A DNA stretch of 39,508 nucleotides from the NCBI GenBank assembly GCA_030653935.1, contig JAURYL010000120.1:1-39508 (forward strand). Reading direction: 5' to 3'. This DNA is from Pseudomonadota bacterium (GTDB taxonomy: Bacteria; Pseudomonadota; Gammaproteobacteria; Burkholderiales; Thiobacillaceae). How positions within the stretch are numbered: the first letter of the stretch is position 1; each line of letters starts with the position of its first letter. The notes beneath the pieces were generated by a model. The model made no database searches and was not told the origin of the DNA. It saw only the letters and a program-made list of their open reading frames with translations. Shown here in pieces: positions 17,631 through 24,971 of this stretch. A program made the translations under genes and the position numbers.

Positions 17631-18815
17631 TCAGCGATTCAGTTCGGCCTGGTTCCAGCAGTTGCCGCCCGCACCTTTGCTTTGATACATGGCGCGGTCT
17701 GCGGCGGCTAGAAGCTCATCGGTGCTGGTGCCGTGCGTGGGGTAGATCGCCACGCCGATGCTGGCATGTACGCTGCAATTGCCGCCGTGGCTGCACTCCA
17801 TGTTGGCGATGCCGTGGACGACGCGGTCAGAGAAATGGCGAATCTGATCTGCGCCGCTCAGATTAGGGCAAACCAACGCGAATTCGTCGCCGCCCAGACG
17901 CGCCACGATGTCGCTCTCCCGTGCCAGGCCCAGCAAAGTGTTGGCCAGTTTTTTCAGCAATTCGTCGCCGGCGGCATGGCCGAAACGGTCGTTGATCGGT
18001 TTGAATCCATCCAGGTCCAGAAGCAGCAGGGAAAACGCCTGGCTCTCGCGGTTGGCCTCAGCCACCTGCCGCTCCAGGGTTTCACGTAGAGCCGCGCGGT
18101 TGAACAAGCCGGTCAGAGCGTCGCGTTGGGCAAGCTCGCGCCAGCGGCGGCGATCCTGGCGCACGAAGTGATATTGCTTCACCAGGCCGAGCACGATGAC
18201 CAGAAAGTTGATCAGCGCGAGCGCGAAGGCGCCGGTCTGGATCGCGCGCATCTCACGGATGCGGCTGACGGAATGCTGTTCCAGCACGAAGGTGAGGTCA
18301 TTCATGCGGGCGAGGATTTCGCGGTTGTTGGCAATCATGTAGTCCATCGCCCAGCGGAAATCGTCAGCGGCGGCCGAGGGCATATTCAGCGACTTGTCCA
18401 GGCGTTCAGCCAGTGGCGCCACGTGGAGCAGCGCCACATCGAGCGGCCCACGCCCGCCATTGGGTTCGACCCGGCGCAGATGCACCAGTGTGCCATCGCC
18501 CCCCTTGGTGACGCCGCCCTGGTCGAATGCGCGCAGGGTGGTGGCGAACAGCTCGTAGGCGTCGGCCAATTCCTCGCGCGCTTGCATCCTCGATGTTTCG
18601 TTCGGCGCCTGGTTGATCAGCAACAGCGATTTGGTGATCTGCTGCGAAAGCATGCGCTGGCGGCCGGCCAGATTGATCGCTACGGCGTCGCGCGAAACCT
18701 GGTTGGCGATCCACAGATTGATCACCAGTACGCTCAGATCAAGCAATACGAACAGCGCGATGGCAATGCCGAGCTTGAGTGGGGAACCGAGAAGGAATCG
18801 GGTGGGTAGTGGCAT
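17631..18815 (-). CDS. Membrane diguanylate cyclase with PilJ-type sensor
   Basis: Cyclic-di-GMP synthase candidate. A first membrane helix near the N-terminus, then a periplasmic region opening with the type IV pili methyl-accepting-type motif LAGRQRMLSQQ, a second membrane helix (about 205-222), a short coiled linker and a GGDEF domain with an intact RLGGDEF signature. Counted from the TTG at 18830, GGDEF is at 313-317 and the inhibitory I-site R304-E-S-D307 sits five residues before it, so product inhibition is expected. I place the start at ATG 18815 (394 residues), because the upstream TTG is less likely; neither has a good ribosome binding site. It transcribes away from ovoA. The sensor domain of this type is often linked to nitrate or small anions, but the ligand is not shown here. 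Confidence 0.93.
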   Translation of the reverse strand: MPLPTRFLLGSPLKLGIAIALFVLLDLSVLVINLWIANQVSRDAVAINLAGRQRMLSQQITKSLLLINQAPNETSRMQAREELADAYELFATTLRAFDQGGVTKGGDGTLVHLRRVEPNGGRGPLDVALLHVAPLAERLDKSLNMPSAAADDFRWAMDYMIANNREILARMNDLTFVLEQHSVSRIREMRAIQTGAFALALINFLVIVLGLVKQYHFVRQDRRRWRELAQRDALTGLFNRAALRETLERQVAEANRESQAFSLLLLDLDGFKPINDRFGHAAGDELLKKLANTLLGLARESDIVARLGGDEFALVCPNLSGADQIRHFSDRVVHGIANMECSHGGNCSVHASIGVAIYPTHGTSTDELLAAADRAMYQSKGAGGNCWNQAELNR

Positions 18816-18938
18816 TGCCGAAAGGGACAAGAAAGGGCCAGGGAAGCCCGATTCTGGGCATGTGGCCGTGTTTGGGCAATCGTTGAGTTTTTACACCTGC
18901 TAGCATTAGCCGTTGCTCATCACGTAACCGTCCCGCCC

Positions 18939-21050
18939 ATGTTCAACCAGCGCTTCCCGCGAACCCCCAATCTGTCCAGCGGTCATGCCGAAGACAAGCG
19001 CAGCGAAATACGCGCTTACTTTCATGCCACCTTCGACCGCTACGAGTCCTTGTTCGAGTCGCTGGCCAGCGACGCGGCGTATTTCCACAAGCCGATTCCG
19101 TTGCGGCATCCGCTGATTTTCTACTTCGGCCACACCGCCACGTTTTTCGTCAACAAGCTGGTGCTGGCCGGCTTGCTGAGCGATCGGATCGAGCCACGTT
19201 TCGAGTCGATGTTCGCCATCGGCGTCGATGAAATGAGCTGGGACGATCTCGGCGAGGCGCATTACGACTGGCCGACGGTGGCCGAGGTTCGTGCCTATCG
19301 AGGGCAAGTGCGCGTGGCGGTGGATGGCCTCATCGCCCGCCTGCCGCTGACCCTGCCGATCACCTGGGATCACCCTTGGTGGCCGATCCTGATGGGCATC
19401 GAGCACGAGCGCATCCACCTGGAAACCTCATCGGTCCTGATCCGCCAGCACGCCCTGAACCATGTACGTCCGCACCCGGCCTGGGCGCCCTGCCGCGACA
19501 CTGGCTCGGCGCCCACCAACGAACTGGTTGAGGTGCCGGCGGGCCAGGCGCTGCTCGGCAAGGAACGCGACGATCCCTGGTATGGCTGGGACAACGAATA
19601 CGGCCGCCACGAGGCCGACATTCCGGCATTCCAGGCCGCGCGTTATCTGGTGAGCAACGCTGAATTCCTGGAGTTCGTCAGTGACGATGGCTACGCCAAC
19701 GATGCCTGGTGGCCCGAGGAGGGGCTGGCCTGGCGCAATTTCACCGAGGCTCGCCATCCCACCTTCTGGTTGCCCGATGGCAATGGCTGGCGCTTGCGCC
19801 TGATGCTGGAAGAAATCGCCATGCCCTGGGACTGGCCGGTCGAGGTCAATTTCCACGAGGCCAAGGCGTTCTGTAACTGGAAAGCCGCGCATAGCGGCGC
19901 GAAGGTGCGCTTGCCCAGCGAGGACGAATGGCACCACCTGGCCGCGTTCGCCGGCGTGGCCGAGGTGCCGCAAGCGGGTGCGGCGGCCGCCAATCAGCAT
20001 CTTGACCACGGTGCTTCCTCCTGCTCGGTTAACCGTTTCCCGCACGGCCCGTTGTTCGACGTGGTGGGCAATGTCTGGCAATGGACCGAAACGCCGATCT
20101 ATCCGTTCGACGGCTTCCAGGTGCATCCGCTCTACGATGACTTCACCACGCCCACTTTCGACGAGCGCCACAACCTGTTCAAGGGCGGCTCCTGGATTTC
20201 CTGCGGCAACGAAAGCCGCCTGGCCGCGCGCTACGCCTTCCGCCGCCATTTCTTCCAGCACGCCGGCTTTCGCTATGTGGTGGGCGACCCACCCCCGACG
20301 CCGCCGCCCTCGCACTACGAGAGCGACAAATTCCTGTCCGAATACGCCGAGTTCCATTTCGGTGACGACTATTTCGGCGTGCCCAACTTCTCCCAGGCGC
20401 TGGCCGAACTGGCGATCCAGGCCATGGGCGAGCGGCCGAAACACCGCGCCCTCGACCTCGGTTGCGCGGTGGGACGCGCCAGCTTAGAACTGGCGCGCGT
20501 CTTCGACGAAGTGGAAGGCATCGACTTCTCCGCGCGTTTCATCGGCCTCGGCGCGGAATTCGCGCAACGCGGCGTGCTGCGTTACACCCTGGTCGACGAG
20601 GGCGAACTGGTGTCCTACCGCGAGCGGCGTCTGGCCGATCTCGGCCTGGAGGCGACGAGTGGCAAGGTGAGTTTCTTCCAGGGCGATGCCTGCAATCTGA
20701 AACCGCGTTTCACCGGCTACGACCTGATCCTCGCCGCCAACCTCATCGACCGCCTATACAGCCCGGCCAAGTTCCTCGACAACGTGCATGATCGGGTAAA
20801 TCCCGGTGGCCTGCTGCTGATCGCCTCACCCTACACCTGGCTCGTGGAGCACACGCCTCGGGAAGAATGGATTGGCGGCTACAAGCGGGATGGCGAGAAG
20901 GTCACCACACTGGACGGCTTGAAAACCCACCTCGGCAAGCACTTCAGGCTGCTGCAAGGCCCGCTCGAAGTGCCCTTCGTCATCCGCGAAACCCGGCACA
21001 AATTCCAGCACACGCTTTCCGAGGTGACGATTTGGGAACGTTTGCCATGA
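18939..21050 (+). CDS. ovoA: 5-histidylcysteine sulfoxide synthase / methyltransferase OvoA
   Basis: OvoA starts ovothiol biosynthesis: an iron-dependent, oxygen-using coupling of cysteine to histidine C5 to give the sulfoxide, and N-methylation of the thiohistidine by a C-terminal domain. The 703-residue chain shows all three parts: a DinB-like helical bundle (about 25-170) with H65 and the HxxxHxE iron motif H156, H160, E162 in EHERIHLE; a formylglycine-generating-enzyme-like domain (about 190-455, VPAGQALLGKE to GFRYVVGD); and a SAM methyltransferase (about 480-703) with motif I LDLGCAVGRAS. Length and domain order match known OvoA and distinguish it from EgtB, which lacks this methyltransferase. 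Its stop overlaps the ovoB start (ATGA at 21047). Confidence 0.95.
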   Translation: MFNQRFPRTPNLSSGHAEDKRSEIRAYFHATFDRYESLFESLASDAAYFHKPIPLRHPLIFYFGHTATFFVNKLVLAGLLSDRIEPRFESMFAIGVDEMSWDDLGEAHYDWPTVAEVRAYRGQVRVAVDGLIARLPLTLPITWDHPWWPILMGIEHERIHLETSSVLIRQHALNHVRPHPAWAPCRDTGSAPTNELVEVPAGQALLGKERDDPWYGWDNEYGRHEADIPAFQAARYLVSNAEFLEFVSDDGYANDAWWPEEGLAWRNFTEARHPTFWLPDGNGWRLRLMLEEIAMPWDWPVEVNFHEAKAFCNWKAAHSGAKVRLPSEDEWHHLAAFAGVAEVPQAGAAAANQHLDHGASSCSVNRFPHGPLFDVVGNVWQWTETPIYPFDGFQVHPLYDDFTTPTFDERHNLFKGGSWISCGNESRLAARYAFRRHFFQHAGFRYVVGDPPPTPPPSHYESDKFLSEYAEFHFGDDYFGVPNFSQALAELAIQAMGERPKHRALDLGCAVGRASLELARVFDEVEGIDFSARFIGLGAEFAQRGVLRYTLVDEGELVSYRERRLADLGLEATSGKVSFFQGDACNLKPRFTGYDLILAANLIDRLYSPAKFLDNVHDRVNPGGLLLIASPYTWLVEHTPREEWIGGYKRDGEKVTTLDGLKTHLGKHFRLLQGPLEVPFVIRETRHKFQHTLSEVTIWERLP

Positions 21051-22213
21051 GTTTTGATTTCGACCGAATCATTCCGCGCGAAGGCACCGCCGCCCTCAAG
21101 TGGGACGGCCGCAAGAGCGTGTTCGGCACGGAGGATGTCATTCCACTGTGGGTGGCCGACATGGATTTCGCCGTGCCGGAAGCGGTCAGCCAGGCGCTGG
21201 CGGCGCGCGCCGCGCATCCGGTCTACGGCTACAGTCTGTTCCCGGACGACGTGTATGAGTCGCTGATCGGCTGGCTGCGCGCGCGCCACCAATGGCCGGT
21301 CGAACGCGACTGGATCATGATGGCGCCCGGCGTTGTGCCCTCGCTGCATGCCGCCGTGCTCGCCTTCGCTGCAGCGGGGGAGGGCGTCATCGTGCAGCCG
21401 CCGGTGTATTTCCCCTTTTTTTCCGCCGTCACCACGACCGGCCGGCGCCTGGTCGAGAACCCGTTGATATACGAGGCGGGGCGTTATCGCATCGATTTCG
21501 ACCACCTGGAACAGTGCGCCGCCGACGCCCGCATGTTGATTCTGTGCAGCCCGCACAACCCGGTCGGCCGGGTCTGGAGCGAGGATGAACAGCGCGAACT
21601 GCTGCGCATCGCCCGCAAGCACAAGCTGGTGGTGCTCTCCGACGAAATCCACCACGACCTGATCTACCCCGGCCAGCGCCACATCCCCCTGGCGACGCTG
21701 GCGGACGACGGCGATGACATCGTCACCGCCGTCGCCCCGAGCAAGACTTTCAACATCCCCGGCCTGGGGCTTTCCGCCCTGGTCGCCAGCAAGCCGGAAC
21801 AGCGCGAGAAGCTGCGCCGCGCCTTCGACCTGCTGCATGTAAGTGGCGCCAACCCGTTCAGCATCACCGCCTTCTCGGCGGCCTACCAGCATGGCGCCGC
21901 CTGGCTGGACGCGCTGATGCCCTACCTCGCGGAAAGCCGTGATGAAGTCGCCACCACCCTCGCGCGCGAGGCGCCGGCCATCCGCGTGGTCGCGGCGGAG
22001 GGTACTTATCTCCTGTGGCTGGATTGCCGGGAGCTGGGTATGAGTGATGCGGCACTCAACCGCTTCTTCATCGAGCGCGCACGCCTGGGAATGAGTCCGG
22101 GCAGCCTGTTCGGCCAGGGCGGCGGCGGCTTCATGCGTCTCAACCTGGGCGCGCCGCGTAGCGTGATCCGCGAGGCCACGCATCGTCTGGTTGGCGCGGT
22201 GAAAGGCATCTGA
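21047..22213 (+). CDS. ovoB: PLP-dependent sulfoxide lyase OvoB (MalY/PatB family)
   Basis: A 388-residue fold-type I PLP enzyme of the MalY/PatB cystathionine-beta-lyase type. It has the family start (DGRKSVFGTEDVIPLWVADMDF), the CSPHNPVGRVW motif, SDEIHHDLIYP and the Schiff-base lysine K233 in APSKTFNIPGL. On its own this would be a generic C-S lyase, but the four-base overlap with ovoA makes it OvoB, which cleaves the histidyl-cysteine sulfoxide to 5-thiohistidine in ovothiol synthesis. The ATG at 21047 is chosen over earlier in-frame starts because it gives the family N-terminus and the coupled ATGA junction. Confidence 0.92.
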   Translation: MSFDFDRIIPREGTAALKWDGRKSVFGTEDVIPLWVADMDFAVPEAVSQALAARAAHPVYGYSLFPDDVYESLIGWLRARHQWPVERDWIMMAPGVVPSLHAAVLAFAAAGEGVIVQPPVYFPFFSAVTTTGRRLVENPLIYEAGRYRIDFDHLEQCAADARMLILCSPHNPVGRVWSEDEQRELLRIARKHKLVVLSDEIHHDLIYPGQRHIPLATLADDGDDIVTAVAPSKTFNIPGLGLSALVASKPEQREKLRRAFDLLHVSGANPFSITAFSAAYQHGAAWLDALMPYLAESRDEVATTLAREAPAIRVVAAEGTYLLWLDCRELGMSDAALNRFFIERARLGMSPGSLFGQGGGGFMRLNLGAPRSVIREATHRLVGAVKGI

Positions 22214-22289
22214 CTGGTACGCCTGTCCAATTGAGCCGCAATCGCTCTGCCCACAGAATCACAGCTCACCATAATCAAGGAGACCCCCC

Positions 22290-23210
22290 ATGCCGCGTCT
22301 GTTCCTGATTTTCGCCCTGCTGTTCACCACCTCCGCCATGGCGGCCGCCATCCCCGCCACCAAGGTCGCCAAGGTCAACGACCGCATCTACGCCCTGCTC
22401 GGGCCGATGGAACTGCCCAACAAGAAAAACCAGGGCTACATGGTCAACAGCACGCTGATCATCGGCGAAACCAGCGCCATCCTGATCGACACCGGCTTCA
22501 CCGACGAAATTGGCGCGCATCTGGCGAAAGAAGTCGCCAAGCTCACGAAAAAGCCGGTGAAAGTCATCATCAACACCCACCACCACGGCGACCACAGCTT
22601 CGGCAACGCCGCCTTCCCCGACGCGAAAGTCATCAGCTCCGAGATGTGCCGCAAGCTGCTGATCGCAGGCGAGGGCGAATGGCTAGGCATCATCCAGGGC
22701 GCGCTCGGCCGCAAACTGCCCAACACCCGCGCCGTCCCCGCCACCGAGGTCTACGCCAGCAAGACGAAAACCGACGTCACCCTGGACGGCGTCAAGCTCA
22801 CCTTCTGGGTGCCGGAAGCCGCGCACACGGCCGGCGACATGATGATCTGGCTGCCCGACGACAAAGTCCTGGTCGGCGGCGACATCACCGTCAACGAAAT
22901 CACCCCCAACTTCCGCGACGCCAACGTCAAGCTGTGGATCGAAACCCTGGCCGAAGTGAAGGCGATGCCCGCGAAAACCATCATCCCCGGCCACGGCCCG
23001 CTGATGACCACCAAGAGCGTCGCCAAGCTGCACCAGCGCATGGCCAAGCTCTACGCCGGCGTCGAAGCCGGTTACAAGTCCGGCCTCACCGACGGCGAAA
23101 TCCGCAAGAAACTCGACCTTGCCGAATGGAAACCGCTGCACCACTTCGACGAACAGATGGGCGGCAACATCAACAAAGCCTACTTGGAGATCGAGGCGGC
23201 GGCGTTCTGA
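22290..23210 (+). CDS. Exported metallo-beta-lactamase-fold hydrolase
   Basis: A 306-residue MBL-fold protein with an N-terminal signal peptide (about 1-19, cut after AMA). The metal site is complete: H97-x-H99-x-D101-H102 in NTHHHGDH, a further histidine in AAHTAGDM, the aspartate in GGDIT and the histidine in IPGHGPL. The C-terminal helical extension resembles SoxH-like and quinoprotein-relay metallohydrolases. A strong ribosome binding site, AAGGAG, lies seven bases before ATG 22290. It follows ovoB by 76 bp and could be cotranscribed, but there is no known need for it in ovothiol synthesis. A damaged copy of its 3' end lies at 30702-30938. Substrate unknown. Confidence 0.9.
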   Translation: MPRLFLIFALLFTTSAMAAAIPATKVAKVNDRIYALLGPMELPNKKNQGYMVNSTLIIGETSAILIDTGFTDEIGAHLAKEVAKLTKKPVKVIINTHHHGDHSFGNAAFPDAKVISSEMCRKLLIAGEGEWLGIIQGALGRKLPNTRAVPATEVYASKTKTDVTLDGVKLTFWVPEAAHTAGDMMIWLPDDKVLVGGDITVNEITPNFRDANVKLWIETLAEVKAMPAKTIIPGHGPLMTTKSVAKLHQRMAKLYAGVEAGYKSGLTDGEIRKKLDLAEWKPLHHFDEQMGGNINKAYLEIEAAAF

Positions 23211-23269
23211 AAGTAGCGCCGGCGCCTCGTCGGCGTCTTTGAGTAGTCAAAATAAGCCGGCAAGGGTCA

Positions 23270-23430
23270 CCGAAGCGATGAGCTTTACCAATGACCGATT
23301 TGCCCAGCATCGAGTGAGTGCTTGCGACCCGTTTCAGACGGACAAGCTGGCGGTGTGGGCGTCTCTTGCTCGGCCTCAAGAGACGGTCAAGTAGGGACTC
23401 TGGTGGTTGGCCACCTTGTCTTTCCCTACC
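23270..23430. repeat. Diverged long repeat, left copy
   Basis: The stretch containing ACCAATGACCG and TCTCTTGCTCGGCC resembles, at roughly 70-75 per cent over its best 50 bases, the reverse complement of 24301-24430. The two copies flank the toxin-antitoxin pair in opposite orientation. No gene is supported in the 23211-23468 spacer. Confidence 0.5.
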
Positions 23431-23468
23431 CAGTGCAGTGTTGGCATGTTCTTGTGTCTGGCGATCTA

Positions 23469-23864
23469 TCAGGCGCCCGGCCACAGGCGGGCGAAGTCAA
23501 ACGAAAGCTGGCGGTGGTGCCGGACGGACAGTAGGTACACCGTGGCGTCGGTCTCCGATGCGGTGTACAGCATCAGGTAGTCGCCATGCAGGTACTCGCG
23601 CAGCGCCTGGGCAGCGCCGACCGGCAGCGCGGCGAGTTGGGTCAGCGCTTCGGCCGATTGCGGCGGGTTGTCCAGGTAACGCCGGCCGATGCGCGGAAAC
23701 CGGCGCAGGTTGGGGATCACCGTCGCGCGCAGCTCGGCCAGCAGGGCGTCGAAGGCAAAACCCGCATCGGCCTCCAGCAGGAACGCCTCGATGGCGTCGA
23801 GGCGTTCCAGGAAACTCGCGGTCAGTTCGACCCGGTAGAGGCCCGCATCCACGCTTTTAGCCAC
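23469..23864 (-). CDS. RelE/ParE-family toxin
   Basis: A 131-residue protein of the RelE/ParE superfamily: an N-terminal strand-helix (YRVELTASFLERLDAIEAFL) and a C-terminal sheet with LREYLHGDYLMLYTA and LLSVRHHRQL, the typical end of ParE/RelE toxins. It is longer than many members owing to the central helical segment. I chose the GTG at 23864, which overlaps the antitoxin stop by eight bases as expected for a coupled pair; the frame continues further up only through antitoxin coding sequence. Whether it cleaves mRNA (RelE) or poisons gyrase (ParE) cannot be told. Confidence 0.8.
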   Translation of the reverse strand: MAKSVDAGLYRVELTASFLERLDAIEAFLLEADAGFAFDALLAELRATVIPNLRRFPRIGRRYLDNPPQSAEALTQLAALPVGAAQALREYLHGDYLMLYTASETDATVYLLSVRHHRQLSFDFARLWPGA

Positions 23865-24180
23865 GTTTCTTGGCGGGCTTGCCTGACTGGGCAGAGGCCC
23901 GGCACTGTTGCAGCCGCTCGATGGCGCCATCGGCCTCAAAGGTTCGGCCGGCGGCAATGTCGGCCAGGCCGCGCCGGGCATCGTCGATCAGCAGCAGGTG
24001 GATGCGCTCGCCTTCCAGCCGGTGGTAGTAGTCCAGCCGGCCAGCGTCGATCAGGGCGACGTAACTTTCGCCGTTCTTGGTGATGATCTTCTCGGCGCCG
24101 GCCTTGGCCTGATCGGCCAGCTCGGAGAGGTTGGCGCGTGCCTGGGTGAACGGCACCACGTCGCCGGTAGAAAAGCCCAT
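23857..24180 (-). CDS. Phd/YefM-family antitoxin
   Basis: A 107-residue Phd/YefM-type antitoxin, first gene of the pair. Its N-terminal DNA-binding region reads VVPFTQARANLSELADQAK followed by KIITKNGESYVALI, the usual Phd/YefM core. The C-terminus is disordered and basic (SGKPAKKRG) and overlaps the toxin start. The start at ATG 24180 has a good ribosome binding site (AAGGAG); the longer upstream frame lacks family resemblance. It is expected to neutralise the toxin by direct binding and to autoregulate the operon. Confidence 0.85.
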   Translation of the reverse strand: MGFSTGDVVPFTQARANLSELADQAKAGAEKIITKNGESYVALIDAGRLDYYHRLEGERIHLLLIDDARRGLADIAAGRTFEADGAIERLQQCRASAQSGKPAKKRG

Positions 24181-24300
24181 GGCCAACTCCTTGCAGATAG
24201 ATAACAGAATTCTGTGCAGCATACTGCGCGACATGGACCTTCGTCCATACCGGACGCGTGAGTCTGCAATACGGGCCACGCCCTACAGTACACACGAGGT

Positions 24301-24430
24301 CAGCCGAAGCGGTCATTGGTGAACGGCCGGTATCAGGTCAAGGTGATCGTCGCCTATGGCCGAGCAAGAGACACCCGAGCCACCAACCTGGCCGTCTCAA
24401 AGTGGCCGGTTCCAGCCCAATGCTCACCAT
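24301..24430. repeat. Diverged long repeat, right copy
   Basis: In reverse complement this resembles 23270-23430, sharing ACCAATGACCG, a TTTnAGACGG block and TCTCTTGCTCGGCC, although the order of blocks is not identical. It may be a decayed mobile element or an old dispersed repeat. Confidence 0.45.
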
Positions 24431-24591
24431 CCCCATAGCCGACATTCACTGGTCTAACGGCACTACCTCGACCGTCTTTGGTGTCCGAGTTCAGGAATTC
24501 ATGGTGAGGGTCCTGGAGGCCGGAGGTGGCCGGGTGGCCGGCATGGCGTCCGCGCGGGGGCATTGCGCGGCGAGCGCTGTCGATACCTTGG

Positions 24592-24690
24592 CAGCCTGTC
24601 GGACTTTGGAATCGTCGGCTGCAAATCCGGCAAAAACTGGCCTCGTCGGGGCCGATTTTCGCTATCGACGACCAAAGTCCGACAGGCTAC
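24592..24690. repeat. Long imperfect inverted repeat
   Basis: Arms 24593-24617 and 24666-24688 pair over AGCCTGTCGGACTTTGG and the following CGTCG, with a small bulge. Loop of about 48 bases. It sits just beyond the end of the minus-strand accessory Hsp70 operon and may mark its transcript end. Confidence 0.75.
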
Positions 24691-24711
24691 TGGTCTGGCG
24701 CGGCGGTCGCG

Positions 24712-24969
24712 TCAGCGGCACTCGCCGCGCGCGATCTTGCGCAGCAGGGGCGCCAGCGTCTCGGCCAGCGCGCCGCGCTTCAGGGTCAGCGATTTGTCGA
24801 CGTGGGCCTGGGCCAACTTCGGGTTGCCATTGGCCCAGGCCCGGATGGCGAGTCGGACGAGGTTTTCGGCGCGCGACTCGACAGAAAACACCAGACTGAG
24901 GTCGCAGCCACAGCGTGGGCAGAGCGCGCTTTCATTGAGGCGGCTGCGGCAGGATGGACAGCGTTCCAT
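24712..24969 (-). CDS. Small zinc-ribbon protein linked to the accessory Hsp70
   Basis: An 85-residue protein starting MERCPSCRSRL, with a four-cysteine zinc ribbon (C4, C7 and C17, C20 in LCPRCGCDL), then two helices resembling a single TPR-like hairpin (NLVRLAIRAWANGNPKLAQAHV). The start ATG 24969 is two bases after the Hsp70 stop, so the two are tightly coupled; it is the last gene of the operon. I do not recognise a named family. The zinc ribbon plus helical hairpin suggests a client- or partner-binding adaptor for the Hsp70 upstream, which is inference from position and architecture only. Confidence 0.75.
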   Translation of the reverse strand: MERCPSCRSRLNESALCPRCGCDLSLVFSVESRAENLVRLAIRAWANGNPKLAQAHVDKSLTLKRGALAETLAPLLRKIARGECR

Positions 24970-24971
24970 GC

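Larger units (their letters stand above)
24181..24711. other. Repeat-rich intergenic region without a supported gene
   Basis: Between the antitoxin and the zinc-ribbon gene, 531 bp hold a diverged long repeat (24301-24430) and the hairpin at 24592-24690. Several open frames exist, but none has a ribosome binding site plus recognisable protein character. The antitoxin promoter should lie in the first 100 bases. Confidence 0.6.
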
